This document shows positions 15,073 to 25,960 of a stretch of DNA of 64,000 bases, one piece after another. Both the position numbers and the translations under genes were made by a program. The stretch spans positions 1 to 64,000 of the forward strand of contig LXFE01000126.1 of assembly GCA_001929475.1 (NCBI GenBank), in the 5' to 3' direction. Each line of letters opens with the position of its first letter. Positions within the stretch are counted from its first letter, which is position 1. The stretch is from Neolecta irregularis DAH-3. Taxonomy: Eukaryota > Ascomycota > Neolectomycetes > Neolectales > Neolectaceae. The notes beneath the pieces were generated by a model. That model did not search any database and had not been told where the DNA came from. It saw only the letters and a list, made by a program, of their open reading frames with translations.

Positions 15073-15963
15073 TGAGTCTTGAATATCCTTTTGTGAATAT
15101 AAAACCTTTTTTTAGTTGATAGCGAAAATCGGTATTAATGACGTCAGTCATCTCATTAGCGCAATATAGAAGAGGCTGTAATCTTCAATTATAAAGATGT
15201 TTGAATGAGCCTTTGTGAGTAGGTTCTGTCCATATATCCACCTCTTTTGTTCCGAGTTTTCGTACGTCACTCACGAGCCGGGGTACTCGACATGGCAGGT
15301 GATGCCTCCCTGCATGTTCCTATTTCTCGAATTTGAATTATGCAAACTCAGAAATGGTTGCTAATCACCCGAGCTTCCTTTGCCGTATAGAGCATTACTC
15401 GGTGCCCTTTTGGGCTTATAGGAATCTCGAAGGGAGCTCCAAAGATCTTTTAGAATCCAGATCGTAGAAAACTGGTGGCACGGGTTTTTTTTCTCATTCA
15501 GTCAATATGTCATCCTCAACAAATATTTTATCTTTGCGAATCCGGGGTTTGTTACCGTTCGTGTAAGGGATTCGGCGGGAGTATAATACGACTCGGTTTA
15601 TTCTAACCTAAGCACGTGCCTCCGTCACTAGAGAGTTATCTTTTATAGATATATTCGAAAGGTTGCAGCCTAATGACAGTAACAAGGCTACAAAAGGTGA
15701 CAAGACCGATATCTGTTTACTATGAAGTCGTACTCCGATCGAGGATGAATATAAATGCTGTCATATACATGGTTTAATCAGGAATTAAATCGAATAACTA
15801 CACTTATTCAAAAACACTGAATATCTCTTTCCCCAAAAAGCTTTTCCTCTGGGATGACGACTAGCTAAAACAGAACTTGAGGTTGTCTCCAATCAGATAT
15901 CTTGGGGACCTGTTTGCAGAAACAAACATATCAAAATTTCCAACCTTTTCTTTCTAGACTCCA
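15073..15963. other. Intergenic region upstream of the FHA kinase
   Basis: About 890 bp with no gene I can support. It contains a perfect palindromic CRE, TGACGTCA, at 15139-15146 and a CACGTG near 15613. Either could be control sites for the downstream kinase gene, but the distances are large. Confidence 0.4.
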
Positions 15964-17889
15964 ATGTCTGTCTACTTTGCTCATCATGCTCGTTCAAAAG
16001 CTACAGAACGTCTTGGAGAGCTCGAGATCCTTGAACCTTACACGACCATCGAAGAGCAACGCATAGAAGAAGGACGATGCGCTACTTTGACTCAAGTGGC
16101 AAAGGATTTCGAGAAAGGTCAGCCCATTGATACTTTACTGGTATTTGACCATCAAAAGCCTGGTCGATAAAGACCAATGGAGCTTTGACAGTCGGGAGAG
16201 TCCATACTTGGTAGGCATACACCCCATTGATCATACCTGACAGAAAGTGATATTACTATCAACCACCAGTTCGTTAGTAACTATCACTTCCGCATTTACA
16301 CTGTCTTCATATCTCACGAACTGGATCTTCTAGGTAGAACCCGTCATCTTAGCTGTTTAGGCTCATCGTCAAAGTCTACTGTGAAGACCAAAGTTCCAAT
16401 GGCACTTTTGTGAATAAGGTGTTGATTGGAAAAGGTCGAAGCTTGCTCCTGAATGACGGTGACAAAATTGAGATTCGGCATGCTTCAACCTTCATCTTCA
16501 ATCAGACACTTCGTAAGCAGAAAAACGTCAAAGACATACTCGGTGAAGATAAGCAGGTAGTACCCAACCCCTTTATCTGTCATCAATTTTCAGTTTATCG
16601 ACCAACATTATAACATGACATCTCGTCTACTAGGCTCCGGTGGATTTGGAAAAGTACCTAGATTTCTTATTGAAGACCTGCTCAGTTTTCAAGTTGTACA
16701 TGGCTACGTCTTGTTCGACAGGTGCGCAGGTTGCTTGCAAGATCATGAAGCGAGAGAAGATGATCGAAAAGGGAGCTCAGTATGCTCAAGAAGTGGACAT
16801 CCTGAAGAAACTCAGTCATGTATACGCCCATCTTTTCTCGTCTACTTATACTTAGGCAAATGTCATTGCTGTACGCACTTGCTTCCTCACTACATCAAAA
16901 GTGTATAAATCTTCTTGAAAAAGGCTAATATAAAGTTATCTCTTCGAAGACCTGTCAGTTCCATATTCACCTCATCTCTGCCTTTCAACTGATATCATTG
17001 CAGGATACCAGGGGGTGATCTTCTCAGCTTCTTCAATCGTCATAACTGCTATATTCCCGAAGTGGATACTATCTTCATCGTCTTCCAAGTCCTTCAAGCT
17101 CTTGCGTATCTGCACAGCCATCATGTAGCCCATCGAGATTTGAAGGTACTCAAATTCAGTCCTTTTATTCTTTCCTAATTACTAGCTCGAGAATATTATG
17201 CTCCTATCGGATAGCCCACCTGCCATTGTTCTGACTGACTTTGGAGGGGCCCGAAAGTTTGATTCGCTTGGGCGAATGAATACTGTTATCGGAACAATGG
17301 GCTATACTGCACCTGAAGTTTTTAGCAATCGGGTTGGAGGGAACGGATATGGAGAGGAAGTTGATATGTGGAGCCTAGGGGTTGTCATTCACATTTTGTT
17401 GTCTGGTATTGATATTTCTCCATCAGAAAGATATTTTTAATCAAATAGGTATTCATCCGTTTGGCGACAGTTGCGACGTTGAATCCCCTGCTGTAGTGAT
17501 GGAGCGAGTCTCGAAAGGTCTACTTGATCTCTCTGCGTCTTGCTGGAAAGATATTACGAACGAAGGTGTGATTGGGTGTTTCGCCGGTTCTAGACTGTTT
17601 AGGCAAAGACTACGTCTCTTGTCTAATTCGAATTGATCCAAGAGACAGACTGTCAGCTCAGGAGTCTTTTCAACACCCCTGGCTAGGTAGATACCTGACC
17701 AATCTCCTTGACTTGTATGAAAAATGGGTCTTAAAAGGTCAAAATGGCCCTATTTTCGGCGTTACTGAAGAAGCCTTGTATTCTGACTGCTTTCAGCCTG
17801 TGAAGAGCTTGTCAAGCAGAATTTCTCGCGCTCGGCAAGGACCTAATCAAAACCGAAAGAGGGTGTTGATAACCGCAGAAAGGAATTGA
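15964..17889 (+). CDS. FHA-domain serine/threonine kinase (Mek1/Cds1/Dun1 group)
   Basis: Checkpoint-type kinase. An N-terminal FHA domain, exons between about 16170 and 16560, reads LTVGRVHT, then SNYHFRIY, then CEDQSSNGTFVN and LLLNDGDKIEI. These hold the phosphothreonine-binding Arg, Ser and Asn of FHA domains. The kinase domain follows: glycine loop LLGSGGFGKV, lysine in VACKIM, catalytic loop HRDLK joined across an intron to LENIML, DFGGAR, and GTMGYTAPEVF. The Asp-rich substrate lobe and a DPRDRLSAQESFQHPWL end are typical. One FHA plus one kinase in about 530 residues fits Mek1 or Dun1 rather than two-FHA Rad53; I cannot choose between them. At least six short introns. Convergent with the CYB2-like gene. 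Confidence 0.85.
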
Positions 17890-17982
17890 TATTTCAAGAA
17901 TAGAAGCTACTAACTGAGGAAAACCCCTGTGACGTATTTATCTTTTGTTAAATCAATTCACCAACTCCCCATAACAGACAAA

Positions 17983-19771
17983 TCACAATTTAGCTTTTGG
18001 CTTCGACTTGGGAACGAGGAGGCCGTCGTATTCCTGAGACGATAAAACATCTGTAGGAGTCGGGACTTGGGAGGTCAGTTATTCTCAGGACATGAAGCTA
18101 CCACTGTGGGTCCCAATGGACTTCAGGTCCAAAATAGTGGGATTCAAGTCAGAGATCTTCGTCGCTCCGATCAATCGCATGTTCATTTCCAATTCTTGTT
18201 TTAAAACTAGCGTTAAGAATCGCTTGAAACCAAGAACATACGTAACATTGCCCTTTCAACACCTTCTACACCATACGCGGACATAGCGTACAAAAATGGA
18301 CGTCCAATCCCAACTCCTTTGGCACCGAGCGCGATTGCTTTAATAATGTCAGTCGCCCTTCGGATGCCTCCATCGCAAAACACTTCCAGACGATCTTGCC
18401 AATTTCGTTCTCTTAACGCAGCCATGACTTCAACTAAAATTTCGATACCACTTCTTGCGTAATCAAGCTGCCTTCCACCATGATTTGATACTACAATACC
18501 TTGAACACCGTATTCAACAGCCTTGATTGCATCTTCCGCGCATTGCACTCCTTTAAGAACAATTGGCATCTTAGTGATAGTCTGAAACCAAGGAATATCT
18601 TGCCATGATAAACTAGGATCGATGAATGACGAGATAGCTCTGGCTACGCCTTGAGTGCGATCGACGTCATTGTCTGATCGTTGTTCATGGGCGCCTATAT
18701 CTCCGAATTTTGATCGCATATCCTTCTCGCGACGACCTAGTTGAGGGGCATCAACAGTAATGAAGAGACCTTTAATGCCCTGGCCCTCTGCAGTTTGTAC
18801 GATCCTTTTCGTGAGGCTTCTGTCTTTGTTCACGTAGAGCTGCAGCCATCTAATCTTCAGATATTGCAAGCGAGGCATGGAACATTACTGTGTCTGCCCT
18901 TCAACTGCTGCATCTCGAATCTGCTCAAATGAACAGCTGGCCAAAGTAGGAATCTGTGAATGAGTTTCGATCTTCGACATACCAAACAAACCATCTGTAT
19001 GATATCATGGGTGTGTGCAGCTTTAGTTAACACAGTTTCTCCTTCAGGATGCCCCAATTTTCCCAATGCAGTTGCTGTAACATAAAATGGAGCCGAACAT
19101 CTCGTTCCGAGCATTATTGTGCTATAGTCAACTTTATCCACGTCTACGAGAATCCTCGGCTTGAACCATATTTTTGCAAAAGCAGAATGGTTCTCTCGCA
19201 TTGTAATCTCGTCATCTGCCCCGGATGAATAATAGGCCCAGGCCGTCTTCTTCATTACATGCCGAGCGACGAATTCAAAATCGAATAGATTGAAACATTC
19301 CACAAGAAGAGGTTTGTTTTTTATACGCTCGAGACGTTCTTTTTCATCTGGATCGGCTTCCTCCTTTGAAATCTCAATGGTACTCATGTCGGCTTCGCCA
19401 AGATGCTTATCAGGCGGCAAGTTTTCACTGATGATTCCCTGCCTTTTGAGCGTTCAGTAGGTAACAATAAACACTAACAGGGGGATGAATTGGTTCATAT
19501 GCCTCAGTTGCATCCTATTAAATCAGTGAACATATAAAAAGAGCAGCCTGCCTTTCCGGCATATTTCAGGATGATTGCAGCTCCGCCTATTAGTAAGATT
19601 GTGCTTCTATGAAGATCTCGCACCTGGGTGTTCAGGAAGAAATTCTGTGACATCGTATACCTTTCCTGCAATAATCACCCAGCTGTACTGTCAGTTGCTC
19701 ATCCTCTCTGGTTCAAACCAATCATCCCGCTTATTATGATTTGCAATTTCTTGTTCGGCAAGTTTTGGCAT
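17983..19771 (-). CDS. Flavocytochrome b2-like L-lactate dehydrogenase with PTS1-like end
   Basis: FMN-dependent 2-hydroxy-acid dehydrogenase fused to cytochrome b5, like Cyb2. The start at 19771 gives MPKLAEQEIANHNKRDD joined to [22 protein letters not shown], the heme-binding b5 fold with its HPGG. The FMN domain follows: FNLFDFEFVARHVM, AWAYYSSGADDEIT, PFYVTATALGKLGHPEGE, LQLYVNKDR, IVVSNHGGRQLD (catalytic His and Arg), FCDGGIRRATDIIKAIALGAKGVGIGRP. The C-terminus ends KSKPKAKL then TGA, and AKL is a canonical peroxisomal PTS1. No mitochondrial presequence precedes the b5 domain; the frame has a stop just upstream. One intron (19515-19551) has a GC donor. Classic Cyb2 is in the mitochondrial intermembrane space, so peroxisomal location is an inference. 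Confidence 0.87.
19515..19551 (-). other. GC-AG intron in the CYB2-like gene
   Basis: On the minus strand the exon ends GCCGGAAAG and the intron starts GCAGGCTGC and ends TTTAATAG, 37 nt. Removal joins KYAGK to DATEAYEPIHPP, the normal linker after a cytochrome b5 domain. There is no usable GT at the site. Confidence 0.7.
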
Positions 19772-19931
19772 TACTTCGAGCCAGAATTTTATTCAGAAGG
19801 TGGCGAGTCTCCTGATATTTTTGATATTGTAAATACAAGAATTTTCGGTCGACGAAATCGGAGGTAGTCAGCCTCTGACATATTATTTGTGAAAGCCACG
19901 GTTCAAATGAACTCTCCACCTTGAGAACTCA

Positions 19932-20744
19932 ATGGCAAACTCAACTTTCGAAGAGTTCAAACGCCCGGCGGAAATTCTAGCAAATGATGCAAAACAAACT
20001 ATTGAACTTGTGCAGCATAACGCTAAACTAATGTCTGACAATTTGTCCGAGAAGAGTCACCAGTAGGACATTTTCATCCCAATTCGAATTATTAACTCTT
20101 AACCAGGGTAACCTCGGCGATATCAGATCTCATCAACCAAGTTTATGGTACCTATAAAAGTCTTTGGAAAGACTATCCGCTTCTCGTTGTATGTCTTGTC
20201 GAACCCAACAAGTCTAATGGCCGAGGCATTCGCAACATTTCAACTCGCTTTTGCCGCGATTCCTATTGCCATATTTGGAGCATTCTGCTCTGTCTTGTTC
20301 ATGGAAACTGCCTTCATCGCCTCTGCAGTCGTCGCGTTTTGGGTGATAATTGCTGGTACATAAATCCTCGTATATCTGAAAATGACCTTCAGGATGGATA
20401 ATGTTTGGGACACTTGTCGTAACTTTCTTCCTTGCGTCGATTGCATACATATGGTGTCTTGGAGCGTATCTCGCATACAACTTGTTTCAAAAAACCGCAA
20501 AGAATGATGACGTTATGACAGATGCCCGGCCGCTGTTATACGGAAAACAGTTGACTAACACCATCCATAATTACACCCCTATCAGCCCCAAAGACAGCAT
20601 CCAAGACAGTGGATTTGGTATGATAGTTCTGTGTAGAACTGTTAACATTGGCTAGATGACCGATCCATAAGAACCGAACAAACTCCCAAATGTGAAGACG
20701 TAGAGGATCATGAAGCAAAGCCGTTGTTTGACAATGGACTTTAA
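19932..20744 (+). CDS. LDAF1/promethin-like multi-pass membrane protein
   Basis: Joined exons from ATG 19932 begin MANSTFEEFKRPAEILANDA and continue through an amphipathic stretch (TSAISDLINQVYGTYKSLWKDYPLL). Then come several closely packed hydrophobic segments: ATFQLAFAAIPIAIFGAFCS, then FMETAFIASAVVAFWVIIAG, then MFGTLVVTFFLASIAYIWCLG. The tail is acidic and polar and ends KPLFDNGL at 20744. Five exons, short introns. Four hydrophobic segments in a row with short loops and a charged N-terminal helix resemble the promethin/LDAF1 (LDO) family that works with seipin at ER sites of lipid-droplet formation. The family call rests on architecture, not on a signature motif. It is divergent from the CYB2-like gene with 160 bp between starts. 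Confidence 0.55.
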
Positions 20745-21389
20745 CCAAAAGCTGTTCAATAGCTACTGCCGATCAGTATCACTAGATTGTAAGTCGGGAT
20801 TCTTTCTTAGTAAATTTCATCGTGAACATATCGATGCATTTTATCATTCGGCTATTCTATGAAACCTGCTTGATATTCTCATCTGTATCCAAATTCCATT
20901 TCCAAACATATCTGTGTTTAGGGAAAATTTGAATGCAGCACTTTAATGTGTGGATTGTCTATTTCGCAATTAGTTCAAATTAGCGACATCCCTTATTGGG
21001 CAAGTTTCATATCTACTGTTATCAAACGGCAGACAATCGTAACATCTAGATAAGAGACTTCACTATCTCTAACAGGAATAATGTGTCTCGGGTGGTTCAA
21101 AATAGCTAGACTGCTAATTTCATGACATCGAATCTAGTTATCCCAAATATTCCCAAGTCCACGTTAACCTGTTTAAGACGTGTTTTCATGATCTGTAGGC
21201 TTCTGTTCATTGACTCTTACCTTAGATCTAGACCCAATGAGGTGCTCAATGTATTATCTCGTAGTTTCACAAGATTCCCCCAAACTACATCCTTAACTAA
21301 CCGTCACTTTGCTAGCAAAATAGCTACAACAATCTTTCAACTCCTATTGATGCCTAGAATATTTGGACAGGTAGACACAGATGACTGGA
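20745..21389. other. Intergenic region, no gene seen
   Basis: 645 bp between the convergent LDAF1-like and CTR9 genes. A chance 129-codon frame at 21122-21511 overlaps the CTR9 3' end and has no recognisable content. No repeats seen. Confidence 0.4.
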
Positions 21390-24300
21390 CTACTCATTTT
21401 CACCAAAAAGATCATCGTCTCCCCCGACTTCTGTATCTGACTGTTCTGCAGAAGGCTGGACCTCTGAAGGCTCAACATCTGCCATGTCGTCATCGCTATC
21501 GTCGATTCTAGCTTTCGATAATTGCTTCTTGGAGACCATTTTCCGTTTCTTGGAGGGAATTTCTTCGTCTCCATCACTAACATCTCCTGTCACGTCTGTT
21601 CGATCGATAGAGGATGCGTCTTTCTTGGACCTCTTCTTCCGTTTTGGTTTTTTCTCGGTATCAGATCCAGAATGCTGTTCGTCTTCCTCCTGTTTCCGTC
21701 TCTCAGCGATGGCCTTGAGTTGTTCTTGCATCTCTCTTCGTTCTTCCGCAATCACACGATTTCGCTCCTCTTGTTCTTGACGCAAAGCGACTTCTTTTTC
21801 TTCTCGTTTTCGTTGTTCGGCTTCTCGTTTTCTAGTAGCTTCGTCTCGCCGGGCTAAGGATGCGGTTTCATATTCCTGCTGTTCGATGATGGCACGTTCT
21901 AATCTACCTTTGAGGGTGTTCTTACACATGTTCATGCGCTGTTGAATGACTTGTGTGGGATGAGGTGGATGTGAAGACTTTAGTAACTCGCCAAATATTT
22001 CGATAGCGGTGTCAAGGTCTACCAATGCAGCTTCGAGACTTTCAACAGGTCGATCAGGCCCAGCCGGTTTCCGGAGCAATGTTTGAGCATATTCATTGTG
22101 GAGATATGCAAGATTATAACGATGATATGCATTGTCTGGCGATAATCCAAGTAACTAGAATAAGTGAGATGACTCAAAATGAGCTGGTCAATATACCATC
22201 TTATTGTATTTCAGGGCCATTTTGAAAGCCTCAGAAGAATTCTGCGTTTTACCCATATGAGCCCAGACATGACCCTGGCAAGCCCATACTTCCTTCTGCT
22301 TATCACCTGAAGACAACTTTGCAGCATTGGTGAACTAGAATTATTAGGACCAACATTTTCTGATATGACGTACACTTTCGATAGCTCGACTATATTCTTT
22401 AGTCTCTGCAAGACAATGTCCTAGATTCAGATGCACCGATGGATCATTGACAGTCTCGCGCACCTTCATCAAAATTTGAATAGCCTTGTCGAACTTCTTC
22501 TCCTCTGCCAAGGCGATAGCAACCCCTTGAGCAGCATACGCATTTTTATTATCCAATTGTAGAGCTTTTTCGAAAAATTCCACCGCACGTTCGTATAGTT
22601 TTTTACGTTTCTCTTTCTCAGGTTCACTAGTAATTCGCATTTCTTTCGCCTGTCGAAGATGAACGTTGCCCATCGCTGTAAGGGAGTAGATGTCATGTCG
22701 ATCAAAGTGTCTCAGAGTATGTGTATAATGTTTTGTTTCGAATTCTTCGGCTCTCTTGCCTTTGCTCAAGCACCAGCCATGTAATGCGCGAACGTCAAGA
22801 TTATCAGGATCTCCTTCGTATATCTGTTTCACTGTCCGAGCAATAACTTCAAGTGGCTCTTTGTGCATGTCCAGCATGCATAACCGGACACGAGCTGAGA
22901 GTCAGTAGAAATTCGACCAAGGAAAGAGAATACCCTCGACATAATCAGGATGACGACTCAGAATGTTTGTAAATGCAGAACGAGCAGCGTCCAGATTTCC
23001 AGACTGTTCTTCGAGACGACCAAGATTGTACGTTAATGTTGTGATGAGGGCATCAAGATCCTTCGACGCGTCTTGATTTTTCAAAGTAACACACAATGTA
23101 AGTCCGTCCTGATAGAAAACGCGAGCGTGATCATACCGTCCTTTTTCATAATTGAGGACGCCCATGTTGTTCAGAATTTCAGGTGTGACAGGTGTATCAT
23201 TATCTTGGTACAGCTTGGAGACCTGCTCTAGTGCTATAAATGTCAGTGAAGACTAACGGCCAAAGGAATTACCATTTAAGCTAGAGTCTAGATTTTCATC
23301 TTCCAACAACCGAGATCTGGCAAGAAAGATATTAAGATGGTCCTCAAATGGTTGATTCGGAAGATCATCGAAAAATTTAGCGGCTCGATCATATGAATTC
23401 CTCGCCCTGATTCTATCGTGTTTCTTATCAGATTTGAATGTCGGGTCACGCGAATTACGATCATAAATCGCGCCCAAGATCGTATGTACCTCCATACACC
23501 TGGGACTATTCTGAGCCAATTTTTCAAATGTTAAAGTAGCACTTGGCCAGTCGCCTCCACATGGTTAGATATACGTCGATATCTAGAGGACATACGTGTG
23601 ATGAGCTGCATTTGACCAATACCAATACTAGCAAGAAGTGAATCTGGATTAAGCTCCTTAGCTCTTCGATAGTAATTTATTGCTTGTTGCATATTTCCCT
23701 ATTGCTAAGTATAGACAAATAGTTATGCATACGGTGTGGTGATGGCATCTGGCCATCCAGTAGAACGCTTCACTGGTTATTGATGCTAGGGAAGAGTACG
23801 ACATGACTTGTTCCGCCAGCTTGAAGACCTAGTCGGATCAGCCAGTCCATGGCGATGATCATTTGAACCTTTGCTGTTTCCTTTTTCATGAATAGGTAAC
23901 CAGCAAGAACAACGCCTGCCATTGGAATAGTTGTGTTCCTTTTTCGAGCTTGACTGACAAATTGCATGGCTTTTTGGTATGTTTGAATGAACAGAGTGGT
24001 ATCATTAACACTTCGATAAGATTTCTCCAGGTAGTATATCCCAAGCAACATGAGCGAAGTAGGACATTCTGGATTCTAAACTTTCAGGTGACGGAATTCC
24101 GAGTATTTCTACCAATTCAAGACTTCTTTCCCAAGCGGCTCTTGCATCTTCCCTCCATTTCAACTGCCAGAAACACATACCGATTCCAATGCGCGGATCT
24201 GGTTGAAAGTCAGGCTGGGATTGCATGACTCGTTGGTAGATTCTTAATGCAGCCTTGTAATTCGATTTTGCGTAGAGTATTCGAGCTTTCCCCATAAGTG

Positions 24301-25040
24301 CTATGAGATTCCCGTCCTTATGTTTAAGAACATCTTCAAACAGCTTCGCCGCTTGGTCCAAGGAAAGCTTGTCATTATCGGCTTTTCCGCTTCCAATTTT
24401 TCCAAGTGCAAGAATAGCTTGCTCCATCTGGTTCAGACCCCAATCACGATCTATTCTTATTGCCGAAGAGTGATGGTCTTGAGCGAGTCGGATAAAAACG
24501 TCCTTTGTCTTAGCTTCCGCAACAAGTTCATCCTCTAGTAAAATCGGCAAAAATACGTCATGGAGATATACTATGCGCCGTCCGTGGTGCGCTGCGGGAC
24601 TTTTGAATATACAACGAAGCAAGCATAGCATGAAGGGTTAGTTTATTGGACTGATCAGAGGCGACTGCTCGAGCTAGACCATCAGAAATTATATATATAT
24701 ATATTAATTCTTACCTTCCAATCCTTTAAGCAGCAACTCAATGGCCTGATCGACCATTCCTTGCCGATTATATTCAAACTTTGTCTATTAGCAACGTACT
24801 GGATCCCAAAAGCACCGCTAATCTCGTCCAGAATGCCTTTTCGGCCTCTTCTGCTTCCAGTGCTTCTGAGAGTTCTGTACAATCTTCAGGAAGAGCTGCG
24901 CAATCGATTTCGAGAAATTGATCCGTGGTTCCCTTTAACGGAACTTCGATGATGCGCGGTTGTTTTGGATTTGCGTTGATAAATACATCCATCTCCCTCG
25001 CCGGTTCTATTTTATCGTCATTCGTATTTAAATCGTTCAT
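21390..25040 (-). CDS. CTR9: Paf1 complex subunit CTR9 (TPR protein)
   Basis: Scaffold of the RNA polymerase II Paf1 elongation complex. It starts MNDLNTNDDKIEPA at 25040 and soon reads RIIEVPLKGTTDQFLEIDCAALPED, a near-invariant CTR9 opening. The middle is a long run of TPR helices: RLAQDHHSSAIRIDRDWGLNQMEQAILALGK, NLIALMGKARILYAKSNYKAALRIYQR, IGIGMCFWQLKWREDARAAWER and NAYAAQGVAIALAE. The C-terminus is a basic-acidic coiled coil (EERREMQEQLKAIAERRKQEED), then a serine/acidic tail ending GGDDDLFGENE. About 1,050 residues after removing roughly ten short introns, as expected. One intron (about 24677-24715) contains an AT dinucleotide run. Confidence 0.93.
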
Positions 25041-25488
25041 CGCTCAGGAAAGGAAAGGAGCTGAAAGTAGATGGTCTATCGGAGATAAAATTTGAATGTT
25101 CTTGCCCCAAGATCACTCTATTTGTCTTGATATCAGTCAGCGACGTCCATATTTGCATTGATATTTGAACAAAGTGCTCGTTTGTGCTATATGAGGAGTT
25201 CAGGGATAGTTTACAAGGATATATGTGTATATACAACAATACTATAATTCATAACCCTTGCCGCTCGGGAGACTGCAGTTGAATTATAATATATCGCGAT
25301 ACCTTGGACAAAGGCAACTACGTATATGTAGTATATACGCCTTGTTCTGTTTTTACGTCAGTGGGTCCTGTCAAGTGGGGTGATTATTGGTGGCTCCGGA
25401 TGTTAGATCTGGACATATATGTTGGGACTTAATTAACTTGGGTTAGAAAATATTATTTGTACCCCCAAGATTCAGTAATTTACAATAC
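25041..25488. other. CTR9 promoter and AT-rich flank
   Basis: About 450 bp with no gene. AT-rich; it contains the CTR9 5' region and the junction to the LTR-type elements at 25489-25934. Confidence 0.4.
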
Positions 25489-25606
25489 GGCAAGGTGGCT
25501 TGACGGGAAGTATATAAACGCGGAAGTTGTCCCTTTGTAAGAAGTACGAATACTTAGGCTAGTTATAACACTTGGTCGTATCGTACTTCTAAGCGCATAG
25601 CTTACA
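25489..25606 (-). mobile_element. Truncated LTR, family A
   Basis: Read on the minus strand, this starts TGTAAGCTATGCGCTTAGAAGTACG at 25606. It matches the copy at 49540-49779 through the 'agcctaagtattc...cttacaaagggac' unit and 'tatacttcccgtcaag...caccttgccgtattg', then diverges. The last 30-odd bases of the LTR are missing, so it is a truncated copy. It abuts the family B LTR with a 5-bp gap (25607-25611). Confidence 0.65.
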
Positions 25607-25611
25607 TCCTG

Positions 25612-25934
25612 TGTCAGCACACAACCTCGGGTGGGTGCTGGTATGGACTTAGGTTGAGTATTTTGCCGCAGGTACCCCAAGTAAAGTAACTATGTGATAT
25701 CGGGTTCAAGTTTAGTAAGCTAGTCCGACTAGACACTTCTTATATACAGACTCGTCACATGTGCTTTCTACTGTCTTCTGCCTGTTCGCCTCCCTATTGA
25801 CTTGCCGGGTGGCGAGCAGAATGGAATGGACTGCAGTCCTTGCTGCTCCCTGTGCCCCTCCCGACGATTGGGCAGTGGCGGTGGCGAGCTGTTGGGACTT
25901 GCTACAGTGGGGTAGATCGAATCCCCTCCCCACA
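25612..25934 (+). mobile_element. Solo LTR, family B, directly upstream of FAT1
   Basis: Begins TGTCAGCACACAACCTC and ends CCCCACACA (TG...CA). It is about 80% alike to the solo LTR at 54446-54716 across its length, with a roughly 50-bp extra segment in the 3' third. The flanking 5-mers (TCCTG and CAATC) do not match, so it lacks a target-site duplication. It may have arisen by recombination between elements or lost one flank. It contains TATATA at 25741-25746. The FAT1 start codon lies 26 bp after its end, on the same strand. Confidence 0.75.
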
Positions 25935-25960
25935 CAATCGCAATACTTTCCATATCTACA

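Noticed and set aside
24689-24706. AT dinucleotide run as a regulatory repeat
   Set aside because: It lies in a short CTR9 intron and is a simple microsatellite.
25702-25716. tRNA B-box-like GGTTCAAG in LTR copies
   Set aside because: No A box, cloverleaf or anticodon arm. It is simply part of the LTR.
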